Assembly (NCBI GenBank): GCA_030248065.1
Contig: JASAMV010004113.1
Span: 28,382-92,381, forward strand
From: Rhynchonema sp. JSB1_4
Lineage: Eukaryota > Nematoda > Chromadorea > Monhysterida > Xyalidae
Length of the DNA: 64,000 nucleotides
Direction of reading: 5' to 3'
The notes under the pieces: generated by a model
Database searches by the model: none
What the model was told of the DNA's origin: nothing
The model's input: the letters and a program-made list of their open reading frames with translations, nothing else
In this document: in pieces, positions 35,801-46,449 of the stretch
Layout of the letters: every line of letters starts with the position of its first letter
How positions within the stretch are numbered: position 1 is the stretch's first letter
Translations under genes and position numbers: made by a program

Positions 35801-38759
35801 ATAATTATCGATCGCCATCAACACACAAGCATATACGTAGACGGCAGGTGGGTTGATGTTACATGAATGGTAATATAAGGCACGTGGGTAAAAACCATTT
35901 GAGGGCGTGCGAAACATTTCACGGGTTTTATGGGCGCCCATTCTTGATCATGGTGTGATTTTTGAGGTTTTCTCTTGTCAGCTGACTTTGAGGTCGAACG
36001 AATCCAAACAATCTGCTCCTAGATTATTTTTAATCAGTTACTTGCGTATGAAGTTGTTAGGAGGTTAACTGCCGATTGAGATCCAAAGTACGGTAGATTG
36101 TGTGTTCAAAAAAATTGACTATCCAAAGGGCCATGTTATTTTTTGGGCCGCCTAAGCCTAAACCCGGCTACAGGATGCAAAAACGAAAGACTTTCGGTAA
36201 TGTGACGAATGTTGTGCGAAGAACTGTAATGCTATACTTTCGTATTTTTCCGCAAAATATTTTGAAAAAAAACCGCGTTTTTTCCTGTACATAAGGATAC
36301 CCATGGTCCAAAAACGCCTATTTTGGAGAAAATTTTGTCGGGCAATGGTCTGAAACAGACCAAAAATGCACTTGGAACTTGAAAAGTGCTCATTTTTGAA
36401 CTATTTAGTACCGATTTACAGTGGTTTTGACAACATCTTTTCCCGACCTTTGAAAATTTCTCGGAATATTTTGGGAAAAACCCGTTTTTTTCAAAAGTTA
36501 CCACTTGGAAAAATAAAAACGTATTTTCCAGGCCTCGGAAAAAAACGAACGTTTTTTGCCAAAAAAAACAGTTTTTTTTCAGCCCGCAAGTATATGTAAT
36601 CCCGATCCCGATAATCAATTCCGATCCGGAAAATTTCAGTCCCGTTAAGAAATCCAGATCCCGATTAATATCCCGTATTCTGATAAGCAATCCCGTTCGA
36701 GCACTGCCCGCGGTATGCGCCTGTCTGACTGACAAAACCCCCCATAACCACCGGCGCACCCCCCCACCCCCCCCCTCCCCCCCCCCTAACATTCTTTTTT
36801 GTTGATTTCTTCTTATTTGTTTGGACGAGCAAAATTAACGGGCCATTGTTTCTGTCAACTCTTTAGACCCTATTTGTACTGTTGTTGAAACATTAATGGC
36901 TCTCAAAACGTTGGAAATAGAAAGCATTTCATTTCATTTCATATATTGGTCGCACAATGACTTTATAAGAATTGGTCAAATTTTTTTCCTGAATCGCAAA
37001 GCAGGCTAGTGACGGGGCAGTGACGTTGCGTTGCGCGATCACACACAAAACACGTAGTAAAGAGAATGTTTCAGACCTGCGGCAACGTGGTTGATCTGCT
37101 AGATTATTTTCAGCTGAAAATGTTTTGTGAGAATCACAAATAGCACAGTCGTTAAGAGTGACTGAACGTGAAAATCAGGATTGATTTTGATGAATTCTTA
37201 TATGGTCATTGTGCGACCAATACCTACATACAATGATGTCGTTGGGGGAGGGGGGTTACGCCCTAGTATCCGGTATCTTGATTTTTTCACCCAGGGGTAT
37301 CCGGTATCCTGACTTTTTGTCCAGGGGTATCCTACCCTAAAATTCTTCCGCACACCGTAAAAGTCGCCGGTTTTTACCTCCAAAATGCTCAAAATCGCTA
37401 GCGTTATCATAACCCCCAAAACGACCATTTTTTGCGCTTCCAACACCGATTTTGCTCTAAAAAAATGACCTTTTTTGAACAACCCACCCTGGGTACGTAT
37501 CCGAGATTTTTATTTTAGGGGGCAACCCCCTGGTATCCGAGATTTTTCATTTTGGGTATCCGGTATCAGTGGTGTCGTTGAGAAATCGAAATTTTCCCAT
37601 ACCCAGCCCAATTTTCGGGAAATTTCCCATACATACCCCCAAAAATCAAAAATTTCCCATACCAGGGGGGGGTTTTCCAAAAACTCAAAAATTTCCCATA
37701 CCCGAGGGTGGGGGTTTTGAAAAAAATGACCCCAAAAATCTTCTAAAAGTGCCAAAATTGGTCTAAAAAGTGCTTAAAACAGAGTTTTCTTGCGGTAGCA
37801 AGCGATTTTTGACATTTTTGGACGAAAAATGGCCAATTTTGTTACTTCTCGGGGTCAAAAAGTCATTTCTTAGGGGTGCTTGTTCCAAAAGTGAAAAATT
37901 TCCCATACCCCATACCCCCCCACCCAACCCCACAGGTAACCCCCCCCCCCAACCCCCCCCCAACGACACCACTGTCCGGACCAAAATCCGGTATCCGAAA
38001 ATTTTGTATTTCGGGTATCCGGTATCCTGACTTTTTGATTACCCAACGAGATTCATGCAAGCCATTCATGATGTGTGCATTTCAGCTGCACAGCTACACG
38101 TTGCCCGACCAATGTCTGTGCAGTGCGAGCGAGGAGCCCAGTCGTGGCGACCACGTGGCGTTGTGCACATGCAAATACGCGGCGAACGTGCAACGAAAAT
38201 GGATTGAGACGGACAATAAGGAGCTGCGAATCGCTGGCAATTTGTGTCTGGACGCCGAAAAGGGCGCACGACTGCGCAAGTGCTATGGGTCGCAGAACGC
38301 ATTCCAGCAATGGGTCTGGCAGGGAAAGGTGTGTGCGTGTCCTAACGCTCTCTCGTTATGCATAGTTGGATGTTTCTGATATCGATTATGTATGAAATGA
38401 ATGCATGGATCAAACATCAACAAATTACTGCTGTCTTTGTTCGTTTGTATTTATGTGCCTTTCACGCTCGCACCACGACAGGATTTGTTGATGTTTCACA
38501 GACGGCACACATGAACATAGACATTCAACACTCCCAATCGCTTGTGCACATTGCAAATGGACTGCATTCACTGCTGCAGACCAAGCAACAGCTGTTCAAC
38601 CTGGCGTCGGGCCATTGTCTGTCGGTCAAGCCAGTGCCGGCCGGTTCGACCGAAGCCGGATTGGAAATGACTATCTGCCGAACTGAGGATGAGAATCAAT
38701 GGTGGACGGCGCAGGATGTGACGGGAAATGCACAGATGCACGGCGATGATCGGGTATAG
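29842..38759 (+). CDS. Polypeptide GalNAc-transferase, GALNT11 type
   Basis: A Golgi type II enzyme that moves GalNAc from UDP-GalNAc to Ser/Thr and starts mucin-type O-glycans. Exons: 29842-30357, 30476-30642, 31914-32080, 32192-32334, 32412-32497, 32732-32890, 33068-33185, 33536-33688, 34031-34276, 38086-38328, 38580-38759 (2178 nt, 725 aa, phases consistent). Order of parts: short basic cytosolic tail; membrane anchor [18 protein letters not shown]; long basic stem; GT-A catalytic domain with [42 protein letters not shown], the metal-binding DSH of [15 protein letters not shown], and [11 protein letters not shown]; then a ricin-B lectin domain with a CLD motif (LCLDAEKG) and ending in CLSVKP...NQWW. 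IWMCGG and [12 protein letters not shown] are close to GALNT11 rather than GALNT1/2. The usually invariant WGGEN reads WGAEN here, with the glutamate kept. Intron 2 and intron 9 are largely hAT-like insertions. Confidence 0.93.
30926..31768. mobile_element. hAT-like element, 843 bp, TSD CCTCGGGG
   Basis: Ends CAGTGGTGTCGTTGGG and CCCAACGACACCACTG are flanked by an exact 8-bp duplication CCTCGGGG (30918-30925 and 31769-31776). It lies in GALNT intron 2. The interior has GGTACACTAACCGCCGC units, a poly-G/poly-C hairpin (about 30958-30997) and, toward the right end, GGTATCCGGTATCC units. No transposase is encoded. Confidence 0.88.
32101..32170 (+). ncRNA. Weak candidate motif-dependent piRNA locus
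   Basis: TGATGTTTCA at 32101-32110 lies at the start of GALNT intron 3, not at an acceptor. T32150 lies 40 nt after the motif, but its context is GAAT, so only the spacing and the T fit. It is listed because it shows that the motif is not confined to splice sites. Confidence 0.2.
35590..36065 (-). repeat. Inverted R1 repeat copy
   Basis: This is the reverse-strand copy of the repeat at 1643-2215, nested in GALNT intron 9. It keeps a 66-codon open frame on the minus strand that parallels one at 1766-1966. The differences between the two copies are mostly amino-acid changing, so the frame does not look selected. Confidence 0.7.
36944..37222. mobile_element. R6 fold-back MITE, copy 1
   Basis: The ends TATTGGTCGCACAATGAC and GTCATTGTGCGACCAATA are exact inverse copies. 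Inner arms also pair (TATAAGAATT versus AATTCTTATA). A second copy is at 45021-45309. No coding sequence is seen. Confidence 0.8.
37567..37974. mobile_element. Short (408 bp) relative of the 2.8 kb hAT-like element
   Basis: Ends CAGTGGTGTCGTTG and CAACGACACCACTG are the same as in the 25609-28397 element. The body is nearly identical to that element's two outer parts joined together, with TTTCCCATACCC units near both ends. The flanking 8-mers (TCCGGTAT and TCCGGACC) agree at only five positions, so the target duplication is decayed or the ends were rearranged. Confidence 0.75.
38489..38558 (+). ncRNA. Candidate motif-dependent piRNA locus C
   Basis: TGATGTTTCA at 38489-38498 is followed by T38538 in the context CAAT (YRNT), 40 nt after the motif. 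It lies in GALNT intron 10, about 80 bases upstream of the exon 11 acceptor, so it is not part of a splice site. The predicted RNA would be 38538-38558. Confidence 0.35.
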
Positions 38760-39660
38760 GTCTGCTGACTGGGAGATGGGTAACAAGTTGGTACTGGACG
38801 CCAACCAACAGCAGTCATTCTTACATAGGTTTGTGTTCGAGATTCTGTTCACATCGGGCCACTATACATACATGCACAGTTTATTTCTTCTATCATGTAT
38901 TTTTGGCTGATAGTCTTGTCGTCAAATCATGTCGTTAAATAAAGTCGTCGAACAATCAATAATACACGAGTCCCAAAATGAGCGCGAAAATAATATTATA
39001 CAGTGGTTTGACGACAAAATGTGGCGATATGATTTGACGACATTACTATAAGTCGCATTTTTCATCTTGCAGCTGTTTGTTGTCAGTTGTTGTTGTTGTG
39101 TCATTTTCCCCTGTCATGATTCGATTGAGCACTATTTTTGAAATGCTGTCTGCTACCGATGCCGTATTTTTCTCTGTCACCTCTCCTGCTTGTTCTCCCC
39201 ATTTGGAAACCCCGTGGTGCTGTGATTTTTTAATATTTGTTGATTATTTTTTTGTTGAGTCTCACCAGGTGCCTTTGATCTATTTTGGTACTTTGCGGCA
39301 ACTAAAAATGCTTGTTGCATAATTTATAATATCTTTGAATCTGCCTTCATTCAATTGTTCTCCAATTCGTCTATGGTTAGTGCCTCTTCGAACACATACA
39401 TAATATTCTGCACATCGAGTGACACTTCGAGTGTTTATTTATTCCAGATTTTATAAATGCAAACATGTTAGATTGGACGGCCGTATATATCGATTGTCGA
39501 TCTGTGTAACAAATAAAGGGTGCGCGAACCGAGAGTGTTGCATTGCCAAATGAGCAGGATATCAGTTCTGTGCACGTCCTGCACGTGCTCTATCTTCCTG
39601 ATCACCAGCATGTCACGCAATCTCACCTTCATCATGCCCCAATACAGTCATCGCGTTGTG
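38760..39660. other. Spacer between GALNT and YjbQ genes
   Basis: About 900 bases separate the GALNT stop from the chosen YjbQ start on the same strand. The stretch is AT-rich. A pyrimidine-rich stretch ending in attccag (39449) may be a 5'UTR or trans-splice acceptor. In-frame ATGs at 39550 and 39610 precede the chosen start. Confidence 0.4.
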
Positions 39661-42256
39661 ATGGCCGCAACGTCAGCGCAGGGGTGCAGCTGGTTTCAGC
39701 GTGTCATCAGCTTGAAGGCACGCAAACGTGGATGTCATGTGGTGACCGATGAACTTGTGAAAGCCGTGCCCGAAATACAGAAGATCAAAATCGGCGTCAT
39801 GCATTTGTGCTGTGAGTTTGGGCGAGGCCGTGATGTTTCACACACGGTACATGGTCTGAAATGACACTTGCTTATTTATCTTGCAGTGCTGCACACGTCA
39901 GCCAGCATCACACTACAGGAGGTAAGTGGATGTGTGCCAGTATCTGGTCGATTTTAGAAGTGCTGCATGAACCTGTCATAGCAAATGTTATTTGCGAGTG
40001 GTGATCCTAATTGGTACTTCATTCCTTTACCAATCAGCAAGAGACGTTTGCATTGTTTTCCAGAATTACGATTCCGACGTCACGGTAGACATGGAAATGA
40101 TGTTGAATCGTATTGCACCCGAGGTTTGCGTACGAAGAGCTGTTGTTGACTTGGTGTAGAATTCTCAAAAACGCTTTAGCGCGTGATCATTGCGCGTGAG
40201 CAATTCTCGAACCACAACCGCCGCGTGTAGCTCTCCACCCCTGGTGCCTGAAGTCGTTTTGCCCCTAAACGTGCGTGTGTTGAGCAGCGCTGCTGTTCAC
40301 GCAAACAAGCAACAAATTCAGATCATACACTTGGGCGTTTTCATCAGGCGCCCTTTGGATTGTACAATCCAATTGTGCAAGCGTTTTCGAGAATTCCACC
40401 CAATGACTGCGTATCAGCGGGTGGCTGCCGAGTTTGGCATTTTTTAATTGTATTTTGTGAGAGCACAGTTTTGACCAGTGCGCAAGACGTTCCTCCACGC
40501 CTAATGACGAACGCATATACCATGGGCCGGTCCACAGATCACCTGTGTAAACCTAAATTTTAACAAATGTAGGTGCAAACGTGATGACCTAGCAGGCCAA
40601 GGACGCAAACGCTTCGTTTCTATGTTTCTGTTTACTCAGGCTTAGGCTGAAGTAATCCGCTTCGGTGGACCTGGCCCTGGTCAAAGTTGGTATAGTAAAT
40701 TTCTAATTTCGTTGCCTCATGCATTCTTACAGACGCAGGGAAACTCCCGTTCGAAGTCGAAGCAGGCAACAAGCTCAACACACAGTCAACAAGCCACGCA
40801 GCTGGCTCGTGTGCGTTTCGAATGTTTCAGTCACACAACTGTGTGAGTGTGTCAGTGTGTCAGCTGCGTGGCTTGTTCACTGTGTGTTGAGCTTGTTGCC
40901 TGCTTCGACTTCGAACGGGAGTTTCCCTGCGTCTGTAAGAATGCATGAGGCAACGAAATTAGAAATTTACTATATGTAGCACAAACCGTGGTCTCACCAA
41001 CAAGTTCTGTTTCCGTCCGCTGCGGTGGTGTCGCGATTACATTTTTTTGGCAAAATTGGAATAAAGTACCGATATTTTTCTGATCAAAAACCGAAAAGGT
41101 ACCCACGGAAAAATAAACGGAAAAATATTCTGGTCTCGGAAAAAAACAGTTTTTTTCGGTTTTTTTCCGCCAGCCAGTATAGTTGATGTACAAGAATACG
41201 TTTAAGCGTGCAGTGTGGTCGTTGATTACAGGACGCGCCCTATCGTCACACAATGGAGGGTCGGGACGACATGCCGGCGCACGTCAAATCGGCGTTGGTG
41301 GGCCCGACGTTGAGCGTACAGATACAGAACGGACAGATGCTGCTCGGCACGTGGCAGGGACTGTGGCTCTGCGAACATCGCGACCATGGAGGTACGTACA
41401 TCGATGAGGGCCGTATGAACTTTGTGAAGTTGAGCATGGGCATAGGCAACTATTGGTTGTGCTGATACAGTTGGCACTCTAATTTTGACCAGCGCAAACG
41501 TTGTTCCCCTACACCAAATGAACAACTTTTACGGTGGTCGCAATTATACTACGCCAACTGTGTCACAAAATATAGATCAACCAAGATTTCCCAATTGATG
41601 AGGGCCCGTTGATTGCGCTGAAGCACGCTATTATTGTGTGAATGCACAGCGGACACTTGAAAATCTGATCACTTACTGTCTGATAACCAGTGATGTAGTT
41701 AGGGGGTATGTGGGGGGATTACCCCCAACTGCTAGGTAGCTTTCTTGCTCCGAAACCCATACGCCCCAAACTGGCTAGCTTGCTTTCTTGCTCCGGTCAT
41801 CAAGTAAAAATGGTGTTGATTTTAGTGCCAAAATGACCATTTTATGGACCAAAATGGTCAAATTCGTTCACATTTTCTCACACGTGCACAAAAATACGCA
41901 TTTTAAGGCTTATTTTAGCATAAATTCGACCAATTTTTATACCCCTGTTTTTGACTTCTGGACCAACACCCCCCAAATCGGGGGACCCGTCCAGCTAGCT
42001 AGCTTTCTTGCTCGGACCAACTACATCACTGCTGATAACAGAGAAACTCGTGCTTGGTGCGATTTCGGGTTTATGTACATTTGCACTTAAACTGACCACA
42101 ACCGGCAGAAACGCAAGAACAAACGCTAATCTAACCAGCCAGCTGGAACATTATTCTGGGCATTATTACATTACACTCTGAGCATTATTCTAGTTGTGCG
42201 TAATTGCAGGTTCCCGAAGACTGTCGGTCACAATCCAAGGCGCTCCCAAAGTCTGA
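39661..42256 (+). CDS. YjbQ/UPF0047 family protein
   Basis: Exons: 39661-39811, 39887-39921, 40064-40123, 41232-41391, 42210-42256 (453 nt, 150 aa, phases consistent). This small single-domain family is widespread in bacteria and archaea and patchy in eukaryotes. Some members have weak thiamine-phosphate-synthase activity, but the physiological role is unsettled. Family signatures appear in order: [82 protein letters not shown] and [10 protein letters not shown] at the end. All conserved histidines and the GTWQG turn are present. ATGs at 39550 and 39610 would extend the N-terminus by 37 or 17 residues; I chose 39661 because family members normally begin close to the W-x-Q segment. Intron 3 holds a 114-bp inverted repeat and intron 4 a hAT-like element. 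Confidence 0.92.
40691..40974. repeat. 114-bp near-perfect inverted repeat in YjbQ intron 3
   Basis: Left arm 40691-40804 and right arm 40861-40974 are inverse copies with about one mismatch seen. The loop is 56 bases and rich in GTGTGT/CACACA. The arms contain 'acgcagggaaactcccgttc' and its inverse. It lies inside a transcribed intron, so the pre-mRNA could form a long hairpin. Confidence 0.85.
41698..42031. mobile_element. hAT-like MITE, 334 bp, TSD CTGATAAC
   Basis: Ends CAGTGATGTAGTT and AACTACATCACTG are flanked by an exact 8-bp duplication CTGATAAC (41690-41697 and 42032-42039). Near the ends lie GCTAGCTTTCTTGCTC units. It lies in intron 4 of the YjbQ gene. The ends resemble the CAGTGGTGTCGTTG family. 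Confidence 0.88.
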
Positions 42257-42637
42257 TAAATTTTTGTGCACCGATGTACATACAGTAATAATGATGAACA
42301 GCTAAATATTTATTCTCCCTCGATAACTATGTATTTCTTCGTATTGTTTGCTTCATAATCATACGGTCTTGGTTCATTTTAGTTATTCAATGTACAAAAT
42401 CTGGATAAAAAGTCAATAATAAGTTGTACGAGGTGAGAGTGCATGAGGACTTCACGTTCTGTGGTATGTAGTTGTTGAGACTGGCAAATTAAGAGAACTT
42501 ATTGTTGCCGGTCAAATATTGGGTAGGTATGTACGTATATATCGCTGAGTGCTACGGTATGTAAATACTCGTGGACGGGACTGTCTTATACAGTCAAACG
42601 TATTTACAGTATAAGTCACAGGTTCAAGCTCGGTTCA

Positions 42638-43578
42638 TCAATTGGCAGCCAACTGTACAGTGATGGGTGGCGGTTCGTCCGTAGAACATCTGCTCGCGGC
42701 CCCACTGTTGCTGTTATTGTTGATGTTGTTGTTGCGACTGCTGCTGAACAGATGTTTCTTGAGTGCGGCGAAACTGAATCGGTCCGTCGATCCTTCACGC
42801 GATTTGGGCGTATCCGAGTGACTGTCCGTGTCTGTCTCCTCTGGCTCGGCGAGATTCTGCAACGACTTTGACGGTTTCACCCAGCCGCGACCTTGTGCCG
42901 CCCGATTGGCCAACGTGTGCAGGTTCGGTGACGTTGATGCACCCGGAGGCAGATGGATGCCCAATGATTCGGGCGTTGGTCGTTCGCTGAACGCGCCCAA
43001 ACTGCCTGATCGTTTGCGTTGCGCCGGCCGCTCCACTTTTAGTTGGTCGGCCTACATAAAAGTGATCATGTACATAAAAGCATACACATGGACTAGGAGG
43101 ACGATATTTGGATAAGATTTGGCAACCGGGATCGGTGGATTTCAAAATGATACTTCTTTCGTGATTGTGAGACGTTTTGCGTTCCCAGTGCAAACCGTAA
43201 TACGAATGCCAAATGGACTTCCTTGTTCTCTCAGGCTTTGGTGCTTCGGCTTACTTTTAGTCTTCAGCTTAGCTTCAGGCCAAACCCCGCGCTAATCAGC
43301 CCACCTTATCGCAAGTCGAGGAAAAATCGAAGATTTGGGTTTTCTCTCTCCCTGAAGAATTGCGTCAATGTGCGGTCGTGCGTATATTGATTACAGTGAT
43401 CTGAACCCACTAGCTTAATTGACAAACGGTCTCGCGATGTGCACGTACATACATACAGGTACCCACCCAGCCGCTCATGCTTACCCGATGCTTCTTTCTG
43501 CGTTCCTTCCGTTCCCTTTCCTTCTTTTTATCCATCTCCCTCAGTGTGTGGAACGCGTGTGCACCCAACATCGCGTGT
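42638..43578 (-). CDS. 3' exons of an unrecognised basic, serine-rich protein
   Basis: Two exons in transcript order, 43578-43485 and 43051-42638 (stop at 42638-42640), joined by a GT-AG intron with a strong GTAAGC donor and matching phase 0. The first exon is highly basic (MDKKKERERKERRKKHR). The last encodes a disordered serine/proline-rich tail with RKRSGSLGAFSERP, KSLQNLAEPEETDTD and RFSFAALKKHLFSSS, ending in an asparagine run and PPPITVQLAAN. I do not recognise the family; it looks like the cytoplasmic or regulatory tail of a larger protein. The upstream exons would lie further right on this strand, but I could not identify them between 43.6 and 57 kb, so the 5' part is missing from this model. 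Confidence 0.5.
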
Positions 43579-45020
43579 CTGCGTTTATCAGCGCCGATCG
43601 AAACAGTGCACAATTTGCTGATACGATTGTGTATTATTCAGCTTGATTGAACAACATCAAGAGTTGATTCGATCATGTGTGTTTGTGTGTATCAGTCGTG
43701 GATCTGAAATGAAAGTTGTTTTTTGCACAGCAGATTGGCCGTGATGTGCGCTAAGAATACCGATGAATACGTTGTGCGTGTGAGAGTGGAAGAGAAAATT
43801 GGATTTGAAGTAGCGAAAGCTTCCGTCTTGAAAATCAGCTTCTTCTTTGGTTCTCGGTGCGCTGGGCCTGATGACAACAGCACTAACACAGGGAGTGCAC
43901 GAGCAACATACAGTATGCGCACCCAAGAAAAACGGCGTATGAAAGGAAATGCGAGATTATTCCCGTGAGACGCAATGCGAAATCAATCAAAACACTTGTA
44001 ATGCACATGCTGATGCGCACATTCATTGTGAAAAACATCTGTGCGGCGTGGCAGCACAAAACGTTCAACAGAACCACATATACTCATTGGGCAAAATGAA
44101 GAAAAAAACATTCGGAATTCGAATGAAAACACGCCGGAAACAATACCTACGGTATGTACGTATATGTATGTATAAGTACTGCTCTGTCTCGTGTGCTGCA
44201 CTCATATACATGAGGTAGGTATAGGTATAATATATGTAGATTGTACAATATGCTTGCTCCTTTGGGATAAAGCAGCGGTGACAAAACAGCGGTTGTGAAA
44301 ACTAACGGCAGTTCGTTCTTGGTTTGATACAGTTTACTGTATAGGACGGCGAACAGTTCGAGCGAGCTTCCTCGAGACCGTGAATGCCAATCACTGAGCA
44401 GTCACACAATGGCCTTGGACTTTGCGGTCCACTAACCCGAACCCAACGGCTACCTCGAAAACATGAATTTAGATGTTTTTTTATCAGATGTGCATGTGCC
44501 CCACACCCAGTGACACCCCAGATTTAAAAAGCCCTGAAATGAGATGACGCACCGAAAACATCCATATCACCCTGTTTGAGCCATTGAGGGCGAGTTTCAC
44601 TGTCACTGATGAATTTCAAGGATCTTTTTCATTGCTGTTTCACCCACGAAATTCAACCTATTTATGTATACAATACATAGCATGAGAGAGAGCCAGAGCA
44701 TCTCAAATGAACATGCACTTTGGCGCATCCATTATGCAGTGCGTTCATTTGAACATGTATAAAACGTGTCAGGAACTAGTCAAATAAAAATCGTCACCTC
44801 TTGGAAACTGTCAGAATGGTCTACGGTATGTAGAATTATTTAGGTAATTGTGTGGGATGTGAAAAACAAGTAAAACTCCAGAACTTGCTTTGGAAAAATA
44901 AAATTTGTAAGGAAAAGTATTCCATGCCAAGCCAAGGCCGCCTTGCATCCCAGATAGGTAAACATAATTGGTCAAATTATTGTAATTTTAGATGTGTTTT
45001 TAACACAAAGCACACCTGAG

Positions 45021-45309
45021 TATTGGTCGCACAATGACCATATGAGAATCCATCCAAAACCACCTTGATTTTCAGGATTCCAAACATGAGCCACGATTAA
45101 CCACTGAGCTACATTGTATTTCTTACAAAACATTTTCATCTGAAAATAAACCAGCCAATCAACCATGTTTTTAATCTCTGAAACATTTTGCTTACTGCAT
45201 ACTTTATGTGTGATTACACGTTGCCTCGCAATGTCAATTTGAATTTTCTGGCTTGTCAATTCAGGAAATATTTTGGGTGGATTTTCATATAGTCATTGTG
45301 CAACCAATA
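45021..45309. mobile_element. R6 fold-back MITE, copy 2
   Basis: The end TATTGGTCGCACAATGAC and its inverse GTCATTGTGCAACCAATA (one mismatch) define the copy; it shares ends and arm layout with the one at 36944-37222. The interior differs from copy 1. Confidence 0.75.
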
Positions 45310-45442
45310 CCAGGAACGTGACTCTCCTTTAAAACTGTTGCATTGAAGAGACTTCTAGTGCGAATGGCGAATGACAATAATGGTACGCCAGCCAACAGCA
45401 AGATGCAACAAACAGTATCGTTATCGTTGCGCAACTCAAACC

Positions 45443-45725
45443 AACTGCGTATAGTCCAGCCACCAGCTCATGAGACGACTTTTTTTAAAGCTTGCTTGGC
45501 CGCATTCAAAAATGCTCCAGATACACGTGTTTTTGCAAACAAAAGAAAGAGATTGGCTGAGGGAGATGATGACAATCCAGCGCACCCAATTCCGCCACCC
45601 AACACACCCCCCACAAAAAAAAAAACCCAGGAAAAAACCCCCCCAAAACAAACACATTGTTGGATCCACACTAGCCAATTTCAAAAAAAGTCGTCTCATG
45701 AGTTCGTGGCTGGACTATACGACAG
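45443..45725. mobile_element. R5 fold-back element, short copy
   Basis: Inverted ends 'tagtccagccaccagctcat' (about 45451) and 'atgagttcgtggctggacta' (about 45699-45718) match those of the 2.3 kb element in golgin intron 6. The body includes a run of A and C tracts. An open frame across it is a by-product of the repeat and matches the reverse of 8230-8345. Confidence 0.65.
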
Positions 45726-46086
45726 TGTGTGTGCTATCGAGTGGAATCTGTGTCAGAACACACGACATGCCTGTGTTCATGCCAGTACTATAGTTTAAGT
45801 ACCGTGTGACCAGGGGGCAGCGGCTCAGCGCAGATCGAGGTTTGATCCTGCAGCAAACTGCTGCAGGAGACACAGACAGAAAAAATAAACATCAAATATA
45901 CTACTACATCTGATAGCTACCAGCCTGTATGGAGCAGTACGGTGGAAAAAATCACGATGGTTCAACAATTCGTGTATGGGTATGGATGTGTATAGGTATG
46001 TCCACGTGCAGAATGACGGTGCGCAGTGGAGCATGAGCCAAAGGTGCGAAATATAATATGCCGCGCACTGACATGTGCATGGCACG

Positions 46087-46449
46087 TACAGTACCAGCTG
46101 CAACTCTGGGTGAATTCTGCACGTACGCATGCAGCACGCGGACGTACGCGTGCACGCCTGTGACGCCTTTGGACAGAATGCACACACAATAGTATAGGAG
46201 GCCGAGTACACCGCGTGCACTGCGTACACAGTGTTGAAGCGGTCAAAGTTGCGTGCCTGCGCACGTACGCGTACACCGCAGGCACGCCTTTGACCGCTTC
46301 AACACTGTGTACGCAGTGCACGCGGTGTACTCGGCCTCCTATACTTTTGTGTGTGCATTCTGTCCAAAGGCGTCACAGCCGTGCACGCGTACGTACGCGT
46401 GCTGTATGCGTACGTGCAGAATTCACCCAGAGTTGCAGCTGGTACTGTA
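46087..46449. mobile_element. Long fold-back element, ACAGTACCAGCTGCAA ends
   Basis: Almost the whole 363 bp is one inverted repeat around a centre near 46268, with arms of about 175-180 bases rich in ACGTACGCGT. The ends TACAGTACCAGCTGCAACTCT and their inverse are shared with the unrelated-bodied element at 57687-57835. No coding capacity is seen. Confidence 0.8.

Larger units (their letters stand above)
34517..38057. mobile_element. Composite hAT-like insertion filling GALNT intron 9
   Basis: The left end CAGTGGTGTCGTTGGG starts at 34517 and is preceded by CAAGCCAT (34509-34516). The same 8 bases follow a decayed right end (CCCAACGAGATTCATG, ending 38057) at 38058-38065. About 3.5 kb of intron 9 therefore looks like one old insertion that received others. 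The nested parts are an AGGTGCAA repeat block (34565-35330), an inverted R1 copy (about 35590-36065), an inverted R4 block (about 36240-36600), an R6 fold-back (36944-37222) and a short hAT-like relative (37567-37974). The right border is only 29 bases from exon 10. Confidence 0.6.

Noticed and set aside
1766..35941. A 66-codon open frame kept in two R1 repeat copies (1766-1966 + and 35741-35941 -), as if the repeat coded for a small protein.
   Set aside because: Comparing the copies, about nine of 66 residues differ and most base changes alter the amino acid. The third copy near 6606 is frame-shifted. This is what neutral drift of a young repeat looks like.
7855..36352. CTGTTTCAG sites in R4 copies (about 7860-7868, 28896-28904 and inverted 36351) as further piRNA promoters, since they match the worm core exactly.
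   Set aside because: They are carried by copies of one repeat and so are not independent, and the GATGTTTCA form, not CTGTTTCA, is the one enriched across unrelated sites.
45343..45798. A 151-codon open frame with a lysine/proline-rich middle.
   Set aside because: It lies over the R5 fold-back element and matches the reverse of 8230-8345; its composition comes from A and C tracts.
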